64,000 nt of DNA. Source: Parapristionchus giblindavisi (taxonomy: Eukaryota > Nematoda > Chromadorea > Rhabditida > Diplogasteridae). The stretch spans positions 2,446,001 through 2,510,000 of the forward strand of contig CALSFV010000001.1 in the NCBI GenBank assembly GCA_943737045.1, given 5' to 3'. A program made the translations under genes and the position numbers. Below the pieces are notes generated by a model. The model was not told where the DNA came from. It did not search any database and was given only the letters and a program-made list of their open reading frames with translations. Each line of letters starts with the position of its first letter. The stretch's first letter is position 1. Positions 33,690 through 47,533 of the stretch are shown here, in pieces.

Positions 33690-36600
33690 TTAACAAGATT
33701 CTCTACTGACAAGCATTTGTCGTTCTGAAGTAAGTGCCTTAGCGAGTGGATAACAGATCTGAGGAAGAGTCTCTGTGAGAGCTGGAGTTGCATGAGTGAG
33801 AAGAGGTTTCATGAAACTGAAATGAAGATATCATATCGAATTTATCTTTTACCATCATCATGTTAACATTCTAGTGTTACTACGTCTCTGAGAATTGATA
33901 CTGTAGCAACCATAATTTGAAATCTATCGTAGAATATGATTTAGATAATCATCACTACCGTAACAACGTTATTAGACAAAAATAAGATAAAGTAAGAGAG
34001 CAACTGACTTTGCATCAAAGTTGTACCATTTCCTTGGTAAGAATGCCTTATCCCATGGATTATGACCAGCAGATGGTGTACCAGTAATGGTTACTCCCGA
34101 TTGTGATGATGTTGTGTAATCACCACTTAATTCATCCTACAAACCAATCAAGTAATCAATCAATCAATAAATCAGTCAATCAATGAATCAATCAATAAGT
34201 AAGTCAATGAATGAATCAATAAGAAAGTCGATCAATGAATGAATCAATCAATCAGTCAATGAATTAATGAATGGATTGAATCAATCAATCAATGAATCAA
34301 TCAATATTATGAATCATCCTAACACCACACACAATTTATCATAATTGACTATTCAAATACGATGCAGTTCCTATTATCGGGAACAAATTAAATCTGATAG
34401 CAAAAGACAAAACGTACTTGATGTGATGGATGACGTTCTTCCTCGTTTGCCCGATCTCCATGTCTGAAAGATCAAAGATCAAAGATCACTCTATTTCTTC
34501 AGAAAATCATGAGCTGTTATAAATAGTATTTAAATATCAAGTTTATTATAATTATTATTGATAATAATATTATAAACTAACTTGATTCCAAGGTAATCGA
34601 TCATCCATGAAGCGAGTCCTCCATTGAATAATACCGTAATCATTACAATAGCTACTGTAGCTGCCAGAATTGTCTACAACAATAATCATTCCATATATTC
34701 ACATTATTTACTTCTCGCTGATTCCATGTTACACTCAATAACTGATTCATGGAATAGAATATTCAATCAATATCTTCAATCTACACCATACATGAACAAC
34801 CCTTCACCAGACATGAACGCAGGCACGCTGTACATATATGGCGTTAATGAAGAACTCTTCAACGCTCACCAATTTTGTTCCTTATTTACCAATGCTCTCA
34901 AAATGTGCTGCCAGATATACCCATTCTTGCTGATATTTCCAACATATGGACTCTACATTACCTGTCTATTCTCCGTCGCTGTATTCCGATCAGCCAGAGC
35001 GAATGCCATTGCACCACGTAGTCCTACAACGAATTATTGATTGATTTATACTCTGAATCAATCAATAACAATGTACCGTATACCTGAGAATAGGATCATA
35101 TGCTGATAGTTCCTGGGAATTGGTGGTTTTCTCTGGATATTGATTAGTTGACAGAGAGGATAGACATAGATGGCACGGGCTACAGTAATCGATATAATGG
35201 CAAAGAGAATGAAGAAGAAATTCCATTTTTGATTATTGGAAACGAATACGGAGATTCCAATGTAACAGAAGATGAAAGCCTCTGATAGAAATGATACCAA
35301 CTGTAATGAATCACAATCAATATTCATTATAATACCATTCAAATAGACTACCGTAACCATCTAGAGTATACTAACCTGCATAAACTTCTTCGTCGTTGTT
35401 TGACTTTCCAAACTCAAATTGTTGAATGTATAATGAGCCTGACAAATTCCACAGAAGAGAACTGCTACGATACCTTCAATAGACAGTATTCATATAGAAT
35501 ATCTAACCATTATGTCAACAAGATCGTATTTGTACCATAACAGTAATCTACATTTGCCAAAACATGAAATGACCATGTAATCTGGGATGAATAAGCTTTG
35601 AAATAGATGAAACTGACCTGTTAGATGTACAATTTCAGCGATGAGAAATGACATATATGATATGAGAATGAATAGAGCAGACTCTAGTATAGGATGATCA
35701 GAAATGAATGTGAACTTAGTGAGTAATGCATTGGAACAACCAATCACTGATCCAAGTAGGAGGGAACCTTAAGAACAAATCTATCAATCGATCATTGAAT
35801 AATGGAAATAGAAAAGCAAAAAACGATACTAAGAACAGATAAAAAAGGAATTATGATAGTTATGTTTGAATATATTCTATAGATCGACAGACATACCGAC
35901 AAATACTTGAACAAAGTTCACTCCCGCATTGAGAATTCCGAATAGATCTACCGTATCTCCTGTCATGACATACTCATCGATCGTTCTGTAATACATTTAA
36001 TAGTTTCGATTTACGATTATTAATCGAAGGAAAATCAAGCAAGGAGGGATCTCACTAATCAGATTGCTGAAACATGAAAACGGCAGGTCTAGAGGAGGAA
36101 GAAAGATGAAATGAATATGTGAACTTACGATGAGAGTACAATAGCCACAGCATCATTCATAGCTGATTCACCAAAGATGAGAGCATATAGATTAGCCTCG
36201 ACGTTCTTCTCATTCAATACTGCCAGAACTGTGACTGAAATTGAGAAACTATTAATGATATCAAGAGAAAAGTCATTAACAGGCCTATGATAAAATAGAA
36301 TGAAAAAGAAAATAAGAACATTAGATGTAGACATAATACGACATCAGAGATCATGAGTAGACCAACGATGAGATACATAGGTCATTAGTATTGCACAAGC
36401 TACCAACAAACTCGTCACAGATAATGTACGAGACGCTGCTTTATAGTGCGTCGGGTGGGAGTCGAACCCATGTGGTGAGGAGTGAGAGACAGAGACGTTA
36501 TCCACTGCACTATGAGGAGAGATCGAGGGGAAGGTACGGAAGTGCATGACAAGCGAGGTAGATAGTGAATATGAGATGGACAGTACGATTCAGAGGACGA

Positions 36601-39600
36601 TATTGATATTTTTATTTACAAAGAATTAAATAATTAAATAAATAACAAACTAGGATCAGTGGCAGAGATGAGAGCACCAAAGAAGAGTAACTCTTGGAAT
36701 GCAAAGCCCATTCCAAAGATCTTCGTCAGTATAAACATGAGAACACTGTAAAATCAATCGATATCATATTGATAGGATAGGTAGATCATTATAAGCCAAT
36801 CGATAGACTAGAAAGTATGAAACTAACGCTGTTGCCACACATGATACAGTTGTTCCAATGAATACAAAGAGTAGAATACTACCTATGTTCTTGAAGAAAC
36901 TACGCTGAAATCAAGGAAGTTAATATATTATTAATTGATAGATCAATCACAATATCTGAGACTACTCTCTACTCTCTAGTACTAATCTCCGTAAAATGAA
37001 TGATATATAATGATTTCATTTTACTATTTCAATAGAAAAGAACTAGTTTACAGTTAGTTTAGCATAATCACTTTATAATAAACATAATATTAATAATAAG
37101 CGTACCTTCTTGAGACTGTATCCAGCATTGAATATAATAGGAGGTAGAAGAATATTGAAGAAGAGTTCAGGTGAGAAGGCACTCTTAAAAGAGATCATAT
37201 CAAATAATATCTACCAGACAACCAGATATTTTCATGTTTCAATCAATACATAACAGATCGATAAACAATTTGGATATGATATGCAGAGGTGGTAGTAATC
37301 TACACATTTATTATACTGAAAACCCAAGCTGTCATTCACAACAGATCCAATTCATCGTTTCGACAATTTTTTACACAATTTCTTTCATAAATCGACAAAT
37401 AACTGATATAAACTCGATTGAAAATATCTTATTCATACCTTCTGTTCAATCTTTCTTTCATTATGTTTTTGTTTTTCTCCATCAGCAAAGAAACCTTCTA
37501 TCAATTCATATGTGAATGCAACTATCTTTCCATTGTCACCCTTCACTGCTAATCTGGAATATCATAACATATAATTCATATTATTCCTTTTATTTTTCTA
37601 TCTTTTTCATGATAGACATTTCATATTTGACTTATCTCTATCGAGAATCATATATAAGAGTTTCTTTGAATCCATCTAAAGAATATCCAATCTCCTAAAT
37701 ACTATTCACAATCAAATATATCTCATTTAGTTCACTGAAGAAAGTTAATCCATATTCAAAAAATACCCCTCACATTAACGTTTCGAACTTTAAATATCAT
37801 CATTGGATAACTTCAATTAATCCCAAGATCATACCAATCGAAGCTCAAATGTTCCCACCTCCCACATTCATGTTTCACATATTACATACAATACCTCTTC
37901 CTCTTTCTTTATTAATTAGTAGTACGTATATCGTCGATACCTTAGATAATCAGGTGGTTCCGTTACAACACTCGCATTCTTTGTCACAACATCAAATGTT
38001 TGACTCTCAAGAAGACCAATGTTGAAGTAACGAAGAACAAATCCAATGAAAAGACCTGAAGATCAAAGATCGAAGATCATTATAATAGTAAATTTCATAA
38101 ATGTTTCACTGCTTGATATAGTCATCAATCGATATTTTCCCTAATGAAATCATACATGTATTACAAACAGCTCATCAAGAGGGATGAATAATCTAGGAAT
38201 CACTCTATTTCCTTTCTCTCTAAACACTATGGATGGTTATTCCTTATCAATTATGATAGAGATCGAAATCTTTCACTCCCTTCCACATCTCAATCTATCC
38301 TTCCCTTCAATCAAACACTACAAATGAATATTTTATGTACTCAAATGAAAGAAGAGTACTCAATCAGAGATGACATCACTACAATCAATTCATCATAACA
38401 TAACAGAAACAAGCCAGATTATACCAAATATAGACAAGATGAATTGAACCAGAGAGATCCTATTTATAAGTCAGTGGTTTGAAGTTAGAACAAGAGAGAA
38501 GAGATATTTAAAAGTGAGTGGTTGAAAGACAAAACGAGAGAAGACGAGATAAATAAATATAACAAATATATTTAGATAATTCATTCCATTCATCGTATCA
38601 TTATCACCATTATTCAATCTCGAAATCAATAAAAAATCAATCAATAACATTTAACGATACATAAATAGATATAATAGAGTAATGACCATACCATATATGA
38701 GTGTTAATCCCGTCTCATGAACAAATCGGAATCGATAATGTTTGAATAACCATGCAGTGAGAACAATGACAACTAATACTGAGATGTATCTGAAATGATA
38801 TGGGATGAACTTGAATAGATAAAGATCAAAGATCAAATTTGTTAAACTATTATTTAGATTGTTTCATAAAAAACATCTAATCATCTATAAATTCATCTAT
38901 AATAAGCACAGATTCATCAGATTTAGGTAAATATAGACACGATAATAATGTCTCACGTTAACAATATAGTAGTATCCAATCGATGAAGATTCTCTGCTCT
39001 CTGTAATGAAACACAATTGAATCTTATTATTAAATATATTAAAATGACTTTTCTTCTTCCTCTCTATCATTCATTCACACAAAAAGAACCCCCTATCCAT
39101 ATCTTCTTTCTCATTCATTTATTCCACTTTTCTCCTTTTATTCATGCCTTAGATAAGTCCATAAAATTATCCATCGCTGTCCAATTCCTTCCTCTATCTC
39201 AACTATGCCGCTAAGGGAAGGATGACTAAAATCAATAATATATAGAACATCCATCATAGATCATTCAATATCAACAATAAACAAAATCTTCCCCTCTTCT
39301 CTGCCCTTTATAATAAACACACAAACTACACTCCATTATCTCCATTTCATCCAACTTTAGTCCTCTTTATCTTCATATTTTAAACAGAATCACTAAATCT
39401 CCCTAATAACACCTATTCAATTCTTCGAAAGCATTCACTACAATTACGAATCACCTGTAACATCAATATAACACTTCTACGTCTAAATCAATCTCATACC
39501 CTTCCGAATACGAAACAGAAACATATTCCACCAAGGATAAAGGTCTATGGGATTAATCCCCCCTCCCTCTTCCCCTTCCCCATTCCATTACAATCTCAGC

Positions 39601-40513
39601 ATACTGCTCCAATGTAGGATGATGGAAATGACGACGCATTATAGTAGAAGAGATGATAGAAGATCAAAGATCAATTATATTGATTGATTCGATTCAGACG
39701 ACTAGGAGTGTTAGTTGGCATGTGAATATGTCGTTGAAGGGAAGAGATCGAAAAGAGACGAAAAAGGGGGAAAAGAGGGAAGAGAATAGAATAGGACCAC
39801 TGTCTCTTCTCCTTCTTTCTCTCTATTGCTCCTCCCCCTTCATCTCTTCTACTACAAGCTTCTTATCATTCCCCCTTCCATCATATTCGATACCTATCTA
39901 TTGTACTTCTCTCCCTCTCCCTCTCTCTCTCCCTCTCTCCCTCTCTCTCTCTCTCTCCCTCTCTCTCTCCCTCTCTCTCTCTCTCCCTCTCTCTCTCTCC
40001 CTCTCTCTCTCTCCCTCTCCCTCTTCCATTCATCCTCTTTCCATTCCCATTCGTTCCTCCATCAACATTCATATCATCACTCTTCTCATTCAGTCCTTTC
40101 ATTCGTGTCAATATTCTATCATTATTATCACTCATCATTTGATATCAATTGTAACCCATCATAACCTATTGATTGATATCGTGTCCCAGATACTCAAATT
40201 AGATCTAAAGATCAAAGATCAAGATACCCTCTCAGCAGCTGCTTCCAATCCTCTTTTATCATCATATCGTCTACTAGCCTCCACACGACCACTACACAGA
40301 AGGAGAAGTAAACTCGAACCTGTAAGTTACGATTTAAAAATAGAAGATCAAAGATCAATTCCATCGTTGACATTCGTTGTTACCTCTTCAATAATCATAT
40401 CATTACGGTACGAAACAATGATTTCATTCAATTCTTTTACATATATCTCCATGAACAACAACTCTAACCAATATGACTATGATCATACCTAGTAGCAGCC
40501 ATAGTGCAGCCAT
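33690..40513 (-). CDS. nhx-5: Endosomal Na+/H+ exchanger (NHE6/7/9 type)
   Basis: Many minus-strand exons. An N-terminal signal-like segment (MAALWLLLG then [14 protein letters not shown]; 40489-40513 and 40228-40319) is followed by [13 protein letters not shown], the conserved [20 protein letters not shown], and [20 protein letters not shown]. The exchanger core follows: [71 protein letters not shown] and [14 protein letters not shown]. The tail matches the NHE6 C-terminus ([14 protein letters not shown], then [19 protein letters not shown]). The ATDP and GESxxNDAVAIV motifs are the ion-binding core of the family. Organellar members exchange luminal H+ for Na+ or K+ in endosomes. Start chosen by analogy with the MRPLWLLL start of human NHE6; the frame is open further upstream. 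Introns hold a CT tract, a tRNA-like sequence and a tetranucleotide repeat. Confidence 0.9.
34140..34315. repeat. Imperfect AATC/AATG tetranucleotide repeat
   Basis: About 175 bp of degenerate ATCA/ATGA/GTCA tetramers (AATCAATCAATGAATCAATC and similar) in an exchanger intron. A purer copy, (AATC)n, occurs at about 46888-46912. Confidence 0.85.
36446..36520 (-). pseudogene. tRNA-like sequence in exchanger intron
   Basis: On the minus strand an A-box-like TAGTGCAGTGGATAACG and a perfect B box (GGTTCGACTCC) are spaced as in a tRNA. The T stem pairs in four of five positions. The 5' strand (CTCCTCA) does not pair with the 3' acceptor strand (CCGACGC) and no good anticodon stem is present. The A-box region most resembles tRNA-Arg. 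It sits in an intron in the same orientation as the host gene. Likely a decayed tRNA or tRNA-derived repeat. Confidence 0.4.
39899..40024. repeat. Long CT pyrimidine tract in first exchanger introns
   Basis: About 125 bp consisting only of C and T (CTCTCCCTCTCTCTCT and variants) on the plus strand, hence a pure purine tract in the exchanger pre-mRNA. The tract is open in several frames, which explains the spurious Ser/Leu/Pro-rich open frames there. Confidence 0.9.
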
Positions 40514-43500
40514 GGCTTGAACCTTGGAGAGATATGGTGGAGGTCTTATTGTAGATGGATATAGGGTAGATGATCTTGGATGAGATGGACGTGGTCGTGG
40601 AGATAAAGGACGAGATGATGAAGATGATGAAGGGTCCAGGGGATGGTTGATATCTATATGAAGAATGATTATGATATTAACAAGAAGAAGGGTCTCATCA
40701 CGACTAATATTACTAAAAACAATATCTCTTGTGAAAGATACTCATCATTTTTATAGATACAAGGTATTTCACAATATGACTACAAATATATACCGAGGAT
40801 ACCCAATTTTGTAGATGACGGTATGGTATATTACATCATTCATTTATACCCAAATTGGAATCATTTATGATCTACTAATCAATCAATAGATTCTCTATTT
40901 CAGTTTCAGTTGTGAAATTAGTCATTACGTAAAGAATAACATTGATGATGAGACCATTCTCTTCCCTTCTCTTCTTCCTTCTCTAATTCCATCACATTTT
41001 GATCCCAGAAATGAGAAGAGAGAGAAGATGAAAGTGGATGAGAGACACAGACACTTTAATCAATATGGAATGACAAAGAGAGGATAAAAAGAGGGAGAGG
41101 GAGAGGTAAAGACATAGAGGGAGAGGGAGATAACATAATAAGAAGATGGACTATCAAAACCATGTTGGAATAAGGTGGAATATTTGGATATTTTATATTT
41201 TTCTATTTGGAATAAGGTGTCAAAAAGAGAATACGAAGGAATAAGGAGAGAATATCGATTGTAGACTATGAAGAGTAAGAGGATTGAGAAGAAAGAGACA
41301 AACAATACTTATATGGTAGATAGTGAGAGAGAAGGAGAGGGAGAGGGAGGAGAGGGAGAGGGAGAGGGAAAGGGAGAGGGAAAGGGAGGGAGCAAAGGGA
41401 GAGGGAGAGGGAGACCACACAAGACACAGAGATTCTGATTCATTTGACCATTATCAACAAGGAATTGATAGAATAAAGAGTATAAAAGTAATAAGGGAGA
41501 ACATTGACGGAAAAGAAGAATAAGAAGACAGAAAGAACGAGATCGAAATGTGTCTCTCCCTCTCCTTTCTCTCTCTTCTCCCTCTTCCTCTCCCTCTCCC
41601 TCTCTCCAACTAACTTCATGTTCTACTTTTCGCAATCAGTTCATCGATCATAGAACAATGAAAAGAATGAATAAATGGATCAATTGATATAATCAACTCA
41701 ATGAATTGGAGGATTACACTTATATGCAAATGAGATTGAAACGTCGAATATTCCAGAATCTATGAATAAAACAAATCAAATAAGTAAATCTCGAATAAAA
41801 GAAGTCATTCAAATGGAATAAGAGAGGATAATAATAAAGTTAGAGAAGGAAAAGAATGAAGAGAGTGACCACACGGACACTTCAAGCATAGACACTATCG
41901 ATTTAGAGAGATGAAGAGAAAAGAGTAGAGAGAGGAAAAGGGAGAGGGAGAGAGGTAGAGGTAGAGGTAGAGATGTACAAATTCAGAGAAATACAAGTCC
42001 ATAATGATCACTAACTAATAGAAAACCTTCACTATGACTGATAATCCTTAATCTTCTATCAATCATTATCTCACCTCTATCGGTCTCAACACGAAACTCA
42101 TCGTGTACTGTAGATGTAGAATACGGTAGGAATGAGCTCATTACACCAATGAATAGAAGAAGGAAAAGTTCCAAAAAAGGAGAAATAAGGGGGTATAGGA
42201 TGGGAAATAGATATAGATCTTCAATCTCTTTCCACCTTCTTCTTCTAATCGATATTAATCCGTTCACTTATGAGCTTCAATGCAACTATTTCCACCTTGA
42301 CACCTTCTATGAAGTGAAGATGAACAGCTAGATAAACATTTCACTATTCTACCCTATATCTCCCCCCTTCCCCACACATATGGCCTTCCCCCATCCCGTT
42401 CAAACATCTTTACTTATAAACAATCTATCCATATCGATCTTGTCATCAGACAAGACATCACAATCTAATCAATATTCAAAATCAATATTGAGATACCGTA
42501 AACAATTGATCTTTCGTCCAATATCAATGTCAGACATGGTTTAAAGTATAGTCTTTGTATGACTGAAAGTGTAACAGATATCATGTGTATATATCTCTTA
42601 ATACTGTATAATGTCATCAATACTTCATTCATATAAAGCACGAAGTAAACTTAGAAGGAGTAATGGAGAAAGAGAGACAGAGGAAGAGAGTTTGATGGGC
42701 ATTGAGAGTTATATTGATCCCTCCATTATTGATTACTTTTCTGAGAATGAATATAGAGAACGAATAGACAGATGATTTAGGAAAGAACCATATATAGATC
42801 GATCGATTCAGTCATAAACATATATATGGTAACGAAGAGGACAATGAAATCAATACTGAATCGATACAGGACAGTATACGGTAGCTCTATTTGGGTGAAG
42901 GGAATCAATATCAGGGAAGAATATAGAGAAGACAACTATGACATATACCCATACAGTACACACAAAAACAAAACGACAGTTGAGCAATGTCCAGAGGAAA
43001 GGAATATAATCGGGAGACAGAGAAGATAATGACGATTTCAATAAATCTATCAATCTAATAGAAAAGCAAGGAAATATAGGACCTGTCATATAAAGGAGGA
43101 ACAAAGGGAAAACATCTTTATTTTTCATCTTTTTCTTCCGCGTTCGCGTATTCTTTTTTCTCTTTTTATGAGATTTTCCGGGAAATTGTCTATTGACTTA
43201 TATAATGATGAATGAGCAACTGAATTGGATTTATAACAGGGAATGGAATGAGATGAGAAGTATGGGGAGGAGTACAAATGGAAAAGATCGATATTATCGA
43301 TTGATTAAATCATTACTATTACATATACTAATGATTACAAGAATAATAACAACAAGTCTGAGAGGGGAGGGATACCTGAACAGAGACAAGGGAGAAATAG
43401 GGAGAAGAACACCGTCGATTCAAATATATAATATATATCATTCTGTATGTTTGTTCATTCATTACAGTATACTTATTAGAGAGGAATGGGGATATAAAAC

Positions 43501-44059
43501 AATAAACCTTATTGATTATGAAAGGATTCATTATGAATATATTACGAGTGATAGAAGAGAGAAGTCTTCATACTTCTCTACTGATACTATCCATCATAGA
43601 AGAATCCTGAGAGACAATTGAATTGAGAGATAGATAGATGAGGACTGCAAATGAGAACAGATACTGTATATGATATATGAGGGATCAAGGGGGAAACAAC
43701 TTATTCATTGATTAGATAGACAAACAAGTGCATGATAACGACTAGGAAGACACAATTACAATTATAATATAATAATATTATAAGACAAAAAGTCAATACG
43801 ATATGTAAACAGCGATTTAACTATCTTTTGTAAATTTTATTAGATTGATAGGAAAGTGGTTGTTACTCATTTGATGCCATTTAACATTTCTGTAGATTCT
43901 TGATTAAATAAGTAACAAATACATTCCTATCAATTTAATATATGTATATAGCAAATGCATGAGGCAGAGAGTAGTGTGGGTTAGTAGTATTTTTCATATG
44001 GAAATCATTGGATTACAGTAACGACTGAGGACAAGTTCAAAGATCAAAGATCAAAGATA
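40514..44059. other. Intergenic, purine/pyrimidine tracts
   Basis: About 3.5 kb between two minus-strand genes. It contains GA tracts at about 41084-41130, 41322-41411 and 41936-41972, and a CT tract at about 41548-41608. A 142-codon open frame at 43193-43621 (plus) has no family features or splice context and is not called. Confidence 0.45.
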
Positions 44060-47000
44060 TTAGAAGTTATCCTCAAAATTGGCCATAAGCTCCATCTGTG
44101 ATGTCATATCCACATTTGCGAGTTGAGAATCACGTTTACGCTTCTCCTGAAACAAGACACACATACTGTAATAGCATAAGTCATAATGTTTTCCATCCCT
44201 GTCACATTCATCTTTCAATCATTCTATTTAATTAACATTAGGGTAATGAATTACTTCTTCTCTTAATTTCCTTATCCTTTCAGCATCTTCTTCAGCAGGA
44301 CTAATTCCTCCTCCAATCATTGAATCATCTCCATCTTTTCCCAATCTTCGACGTTCTTCTTCATTCTTCAATTGTCGACGCTGAATTTTTGATCAATCAA
44401 TAATTCACGATAATCAATATATCTACCGCACCTTTTCGTCCTTCATTGCTTGTTGATTTCGGAAATGTGCGAATTGATCCTGACTACTGCCTCCACCTCC
44501 CTTTCTATTCCACTTATCATCATCTGTAATCAATCAATCAATCAATAATTTCACTCTTATACCGTAATCATCATTCACAATATTTCAAAAGGTGATAATA
44601 AGTGAATTAACATACCTGGAGTAGCACTGATTCCTCCACCACCAGAGGGCAATAATTGATCCAGAATTGACTCGCCTAAATCATTACAAATCAATATTTC
44701 CATCTCATAACTACAGTAATCTATGGACTGACTAATTCCAGCCGAGACAACAGGTTTTGTGTTGGTGTGAATGGGCATTGCACCAGGATGAATGGATGAT
44801 CCCTTCGGTTCTCTCGCCTTCTCTTCCACTACCTTTGCAGCCTGAATAATCAATTAATCGATCAATCAATATTGTAGATCAATCAATCTACGGTACCTTT
44901 TCCCTTTCAAGTGCCGCAGCAACTCCTCCAGAAGGTGGAACACCAGCCATTGATGGACGAGGAGGAGGAGCTGATGAGGGAGGAGCCTGGATTACTGTAG
45001 GAGCAACCGGTACAGTAGGCTGCATAGATGGAGGGGGTACGGTAGGTAACGTACTCGGAGGAGATGTACGAGTGGGTGGTTTTGAGTCTTAAACAGATTG
45101 CCGATTAGATCTACCGTACTAATAGATATTCTCTCACCTTTGACAGGTTCATTCGTCTTAGTTAGAGGTAATCCATTAGACTTTGAAGCCTTTCCATTCG
45201 ATGATACAGTAGTACCATTGGCACCATGAGGATCATTCTCGGTTACGGTAGTTGATGGTACTGTACCAATGGGTGCAGCTTTAGTTGCAGCAGCAATAGC
45301 AGCAGCTCTCTTCTTAGACTTCGATGCCCATTCATCTTCACGACCTGCACCTAAATAACCAATCATCATTCACATTTTTCTATTTCCTAATCTATTGATA
45401 GACAAATAATAGTACTGTATTGAACAAATATTACATGATTAACGATCTCTCTTCTTCCTTTTTCGCCATTCCAAATATTTAATGATACCGTAATTCTCTC
45501 AGAGTAACCACCCCACTGTATCCCTGAACCCTCCAGTCATAGCGTATAACCCATACCACTCCACAAATAACGCATTAATGTGTATCATAAATGTTTTTAT
45601 TACATTTTACAAAATCTGTATGAAAATTGCGTACGATATACAAGGTTTGTGTGAATGAATTGTCGTATAAGGTAGAACGAATAAGTCAATCAATTGATCG
45701 ATATAAATGAGCATATAGGAAAGAGTAAGTGTATTATAATAGAGAGAAGGGGACAAAGTGCGTCTGATCAGAAGAAATACAAGGCATGCATGAAGTATAC
45801 ACTAAATGGAGGAAAATGTTTACAATGGGAGCATATAAAACAATGAAAAAGAAGTAGAATATGATCAATATCTTGCACCATATACATAAAGAATTTGTCA
45901 ATGAGTATACAAAGACTGAGAAATTGACGGAATAGAGCTAGGCCCTAATTATTATAATATTCAATACATATTTGAGATGATCAATAGGGAGAAAGGGATC
46001 AAGACATAAATATATCTCAAGCTCATATATGAATGTAAAAGGAAGAACACGATCCTGCGTATAATTAATAAAGGTCTACATTGGTATAGTATGGTGTAGA
46101 TAAAGTATCAGAAGGGGCAGTTAAGTTTTACTTTCTGTCCTCTTCAGACAAATAAATTTGACATTTTTTGCAAAACAGAATGCAAGAAACCCGTGAATGG
46201 AACAAAAACATAAGAGCTGTCATAGAAAAGGATACAAAATATATTTTGACGGAAAGATAAAAATTACTGATAAATACAGAAAGGGTGTGGAATTCATAAA
46301 TTGAATCAATCACATAATTTAGAATAAAGGATGACTAAGAGTTTAAAAAAAGAATAGGATAAAATGAATACATACATAGATAGATACAGACTACATATAT
46401 AATATGGACCAGCTATTTACATGAATGAATGGCTAAGACATGCGATTGTATACACTTTGAATAAGGAACAGAAAAAGGGGGAAGAGACCATGCATCTACT
46501 CAATTCATTCATATAAATAAAGTATGAATTGATTGGCTGAGAACATTGGTGAAGAATGTAAGATCATTTAGAGAACGAATAAAACAATTTCGTATTTACA
46601 ACAACTAGTAAAACAAGGGAAATTGAATTTAACATAATAAAGGGATAGATAGAATAGATTGAGAGAATTAATGAGGATTGAATGAATAAAGAGAATAGAA
46701 TGGAATAACAGATACAATAAATGAATGAGGGATAGGGTACATGGAGAGAAGAGGAGAGGCGGCGGGGATTCAGGCTTTCTATATTTTACTTTTTTCAATC
46801 AACAAATCTTCCAATAATCATCCATTCAATCATTTCATTACTATTATACAATCAATAATTGCCCCGCGGCCGCTCCTCTGATTAAGTAATCAATCAATCA
46901 ATCAATCAATCCATTCCGATATAGACGGTAGTCATCATATACGCAGTGGAGATGAATTTCATTTTGTATCGATAATCATTGCTTATTTGAGTGCATAATA

Positions 47001-47501
47001 AAGTTCAACTTGTTAAAAAAATGTTAACAAATATAAGTTACCGAATAGCCAAAGATAGCCCAACAGTCCATAATACAGTACATTACATTGTAGTGCGCAC
47101 ATATATCATCATATAATAGAGGGAATAGAAAGCCTGTATATCCCCACCACCTGTCCACCTCTCCACATATTATCACCCCCCACTTCATATCATATCATAT
47201 CATATCATCCAATTCATGATATTTCAATTCTAATCCATCATTCTCTCACTCTACTCACACTCACTTTTCTTCATACAACTGATACAAATGAAAAGTAATC
47301 GATAATATGAATGAATCAATCGATAATCTATTGGATTGATAGTGTTGGGGGTATAGTCTAACCTGACTCGTCATCACTATCAGATGAATCGCTTCCTGAA
47401 GATGAACCAGATGATGAAGATGAACTCTCAGATGATGATCTAGCCCGTGATGTTGATGGTGCAGCTGCTGCAGAGGCTGCTGAAGCTGCAAGGATACATC
47501 C

Positions 47502-47533
<32 letters not shown>

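Noticed and set aside
34624..35040. 138-codon plus-strand frame
   Set aside because: Antisense to exchanger exons and an intron; the minus strand reads the conserved [10 protein letters not shown] exon here.
39653..40492. 279-codon Ser/Leu/Pro-rich frame
   Set aside because: It is antisense to the exchanger and open because of the CT tract and neighbouring low-complexity DNA.
43193..43621. 142-codon plus-strand frame in the gap between exchanger and BET genes
   Set aside because: Composition is that of purine-rich intergenic DNA, there are no domains, no splice context and overlapping frames on the other strand.
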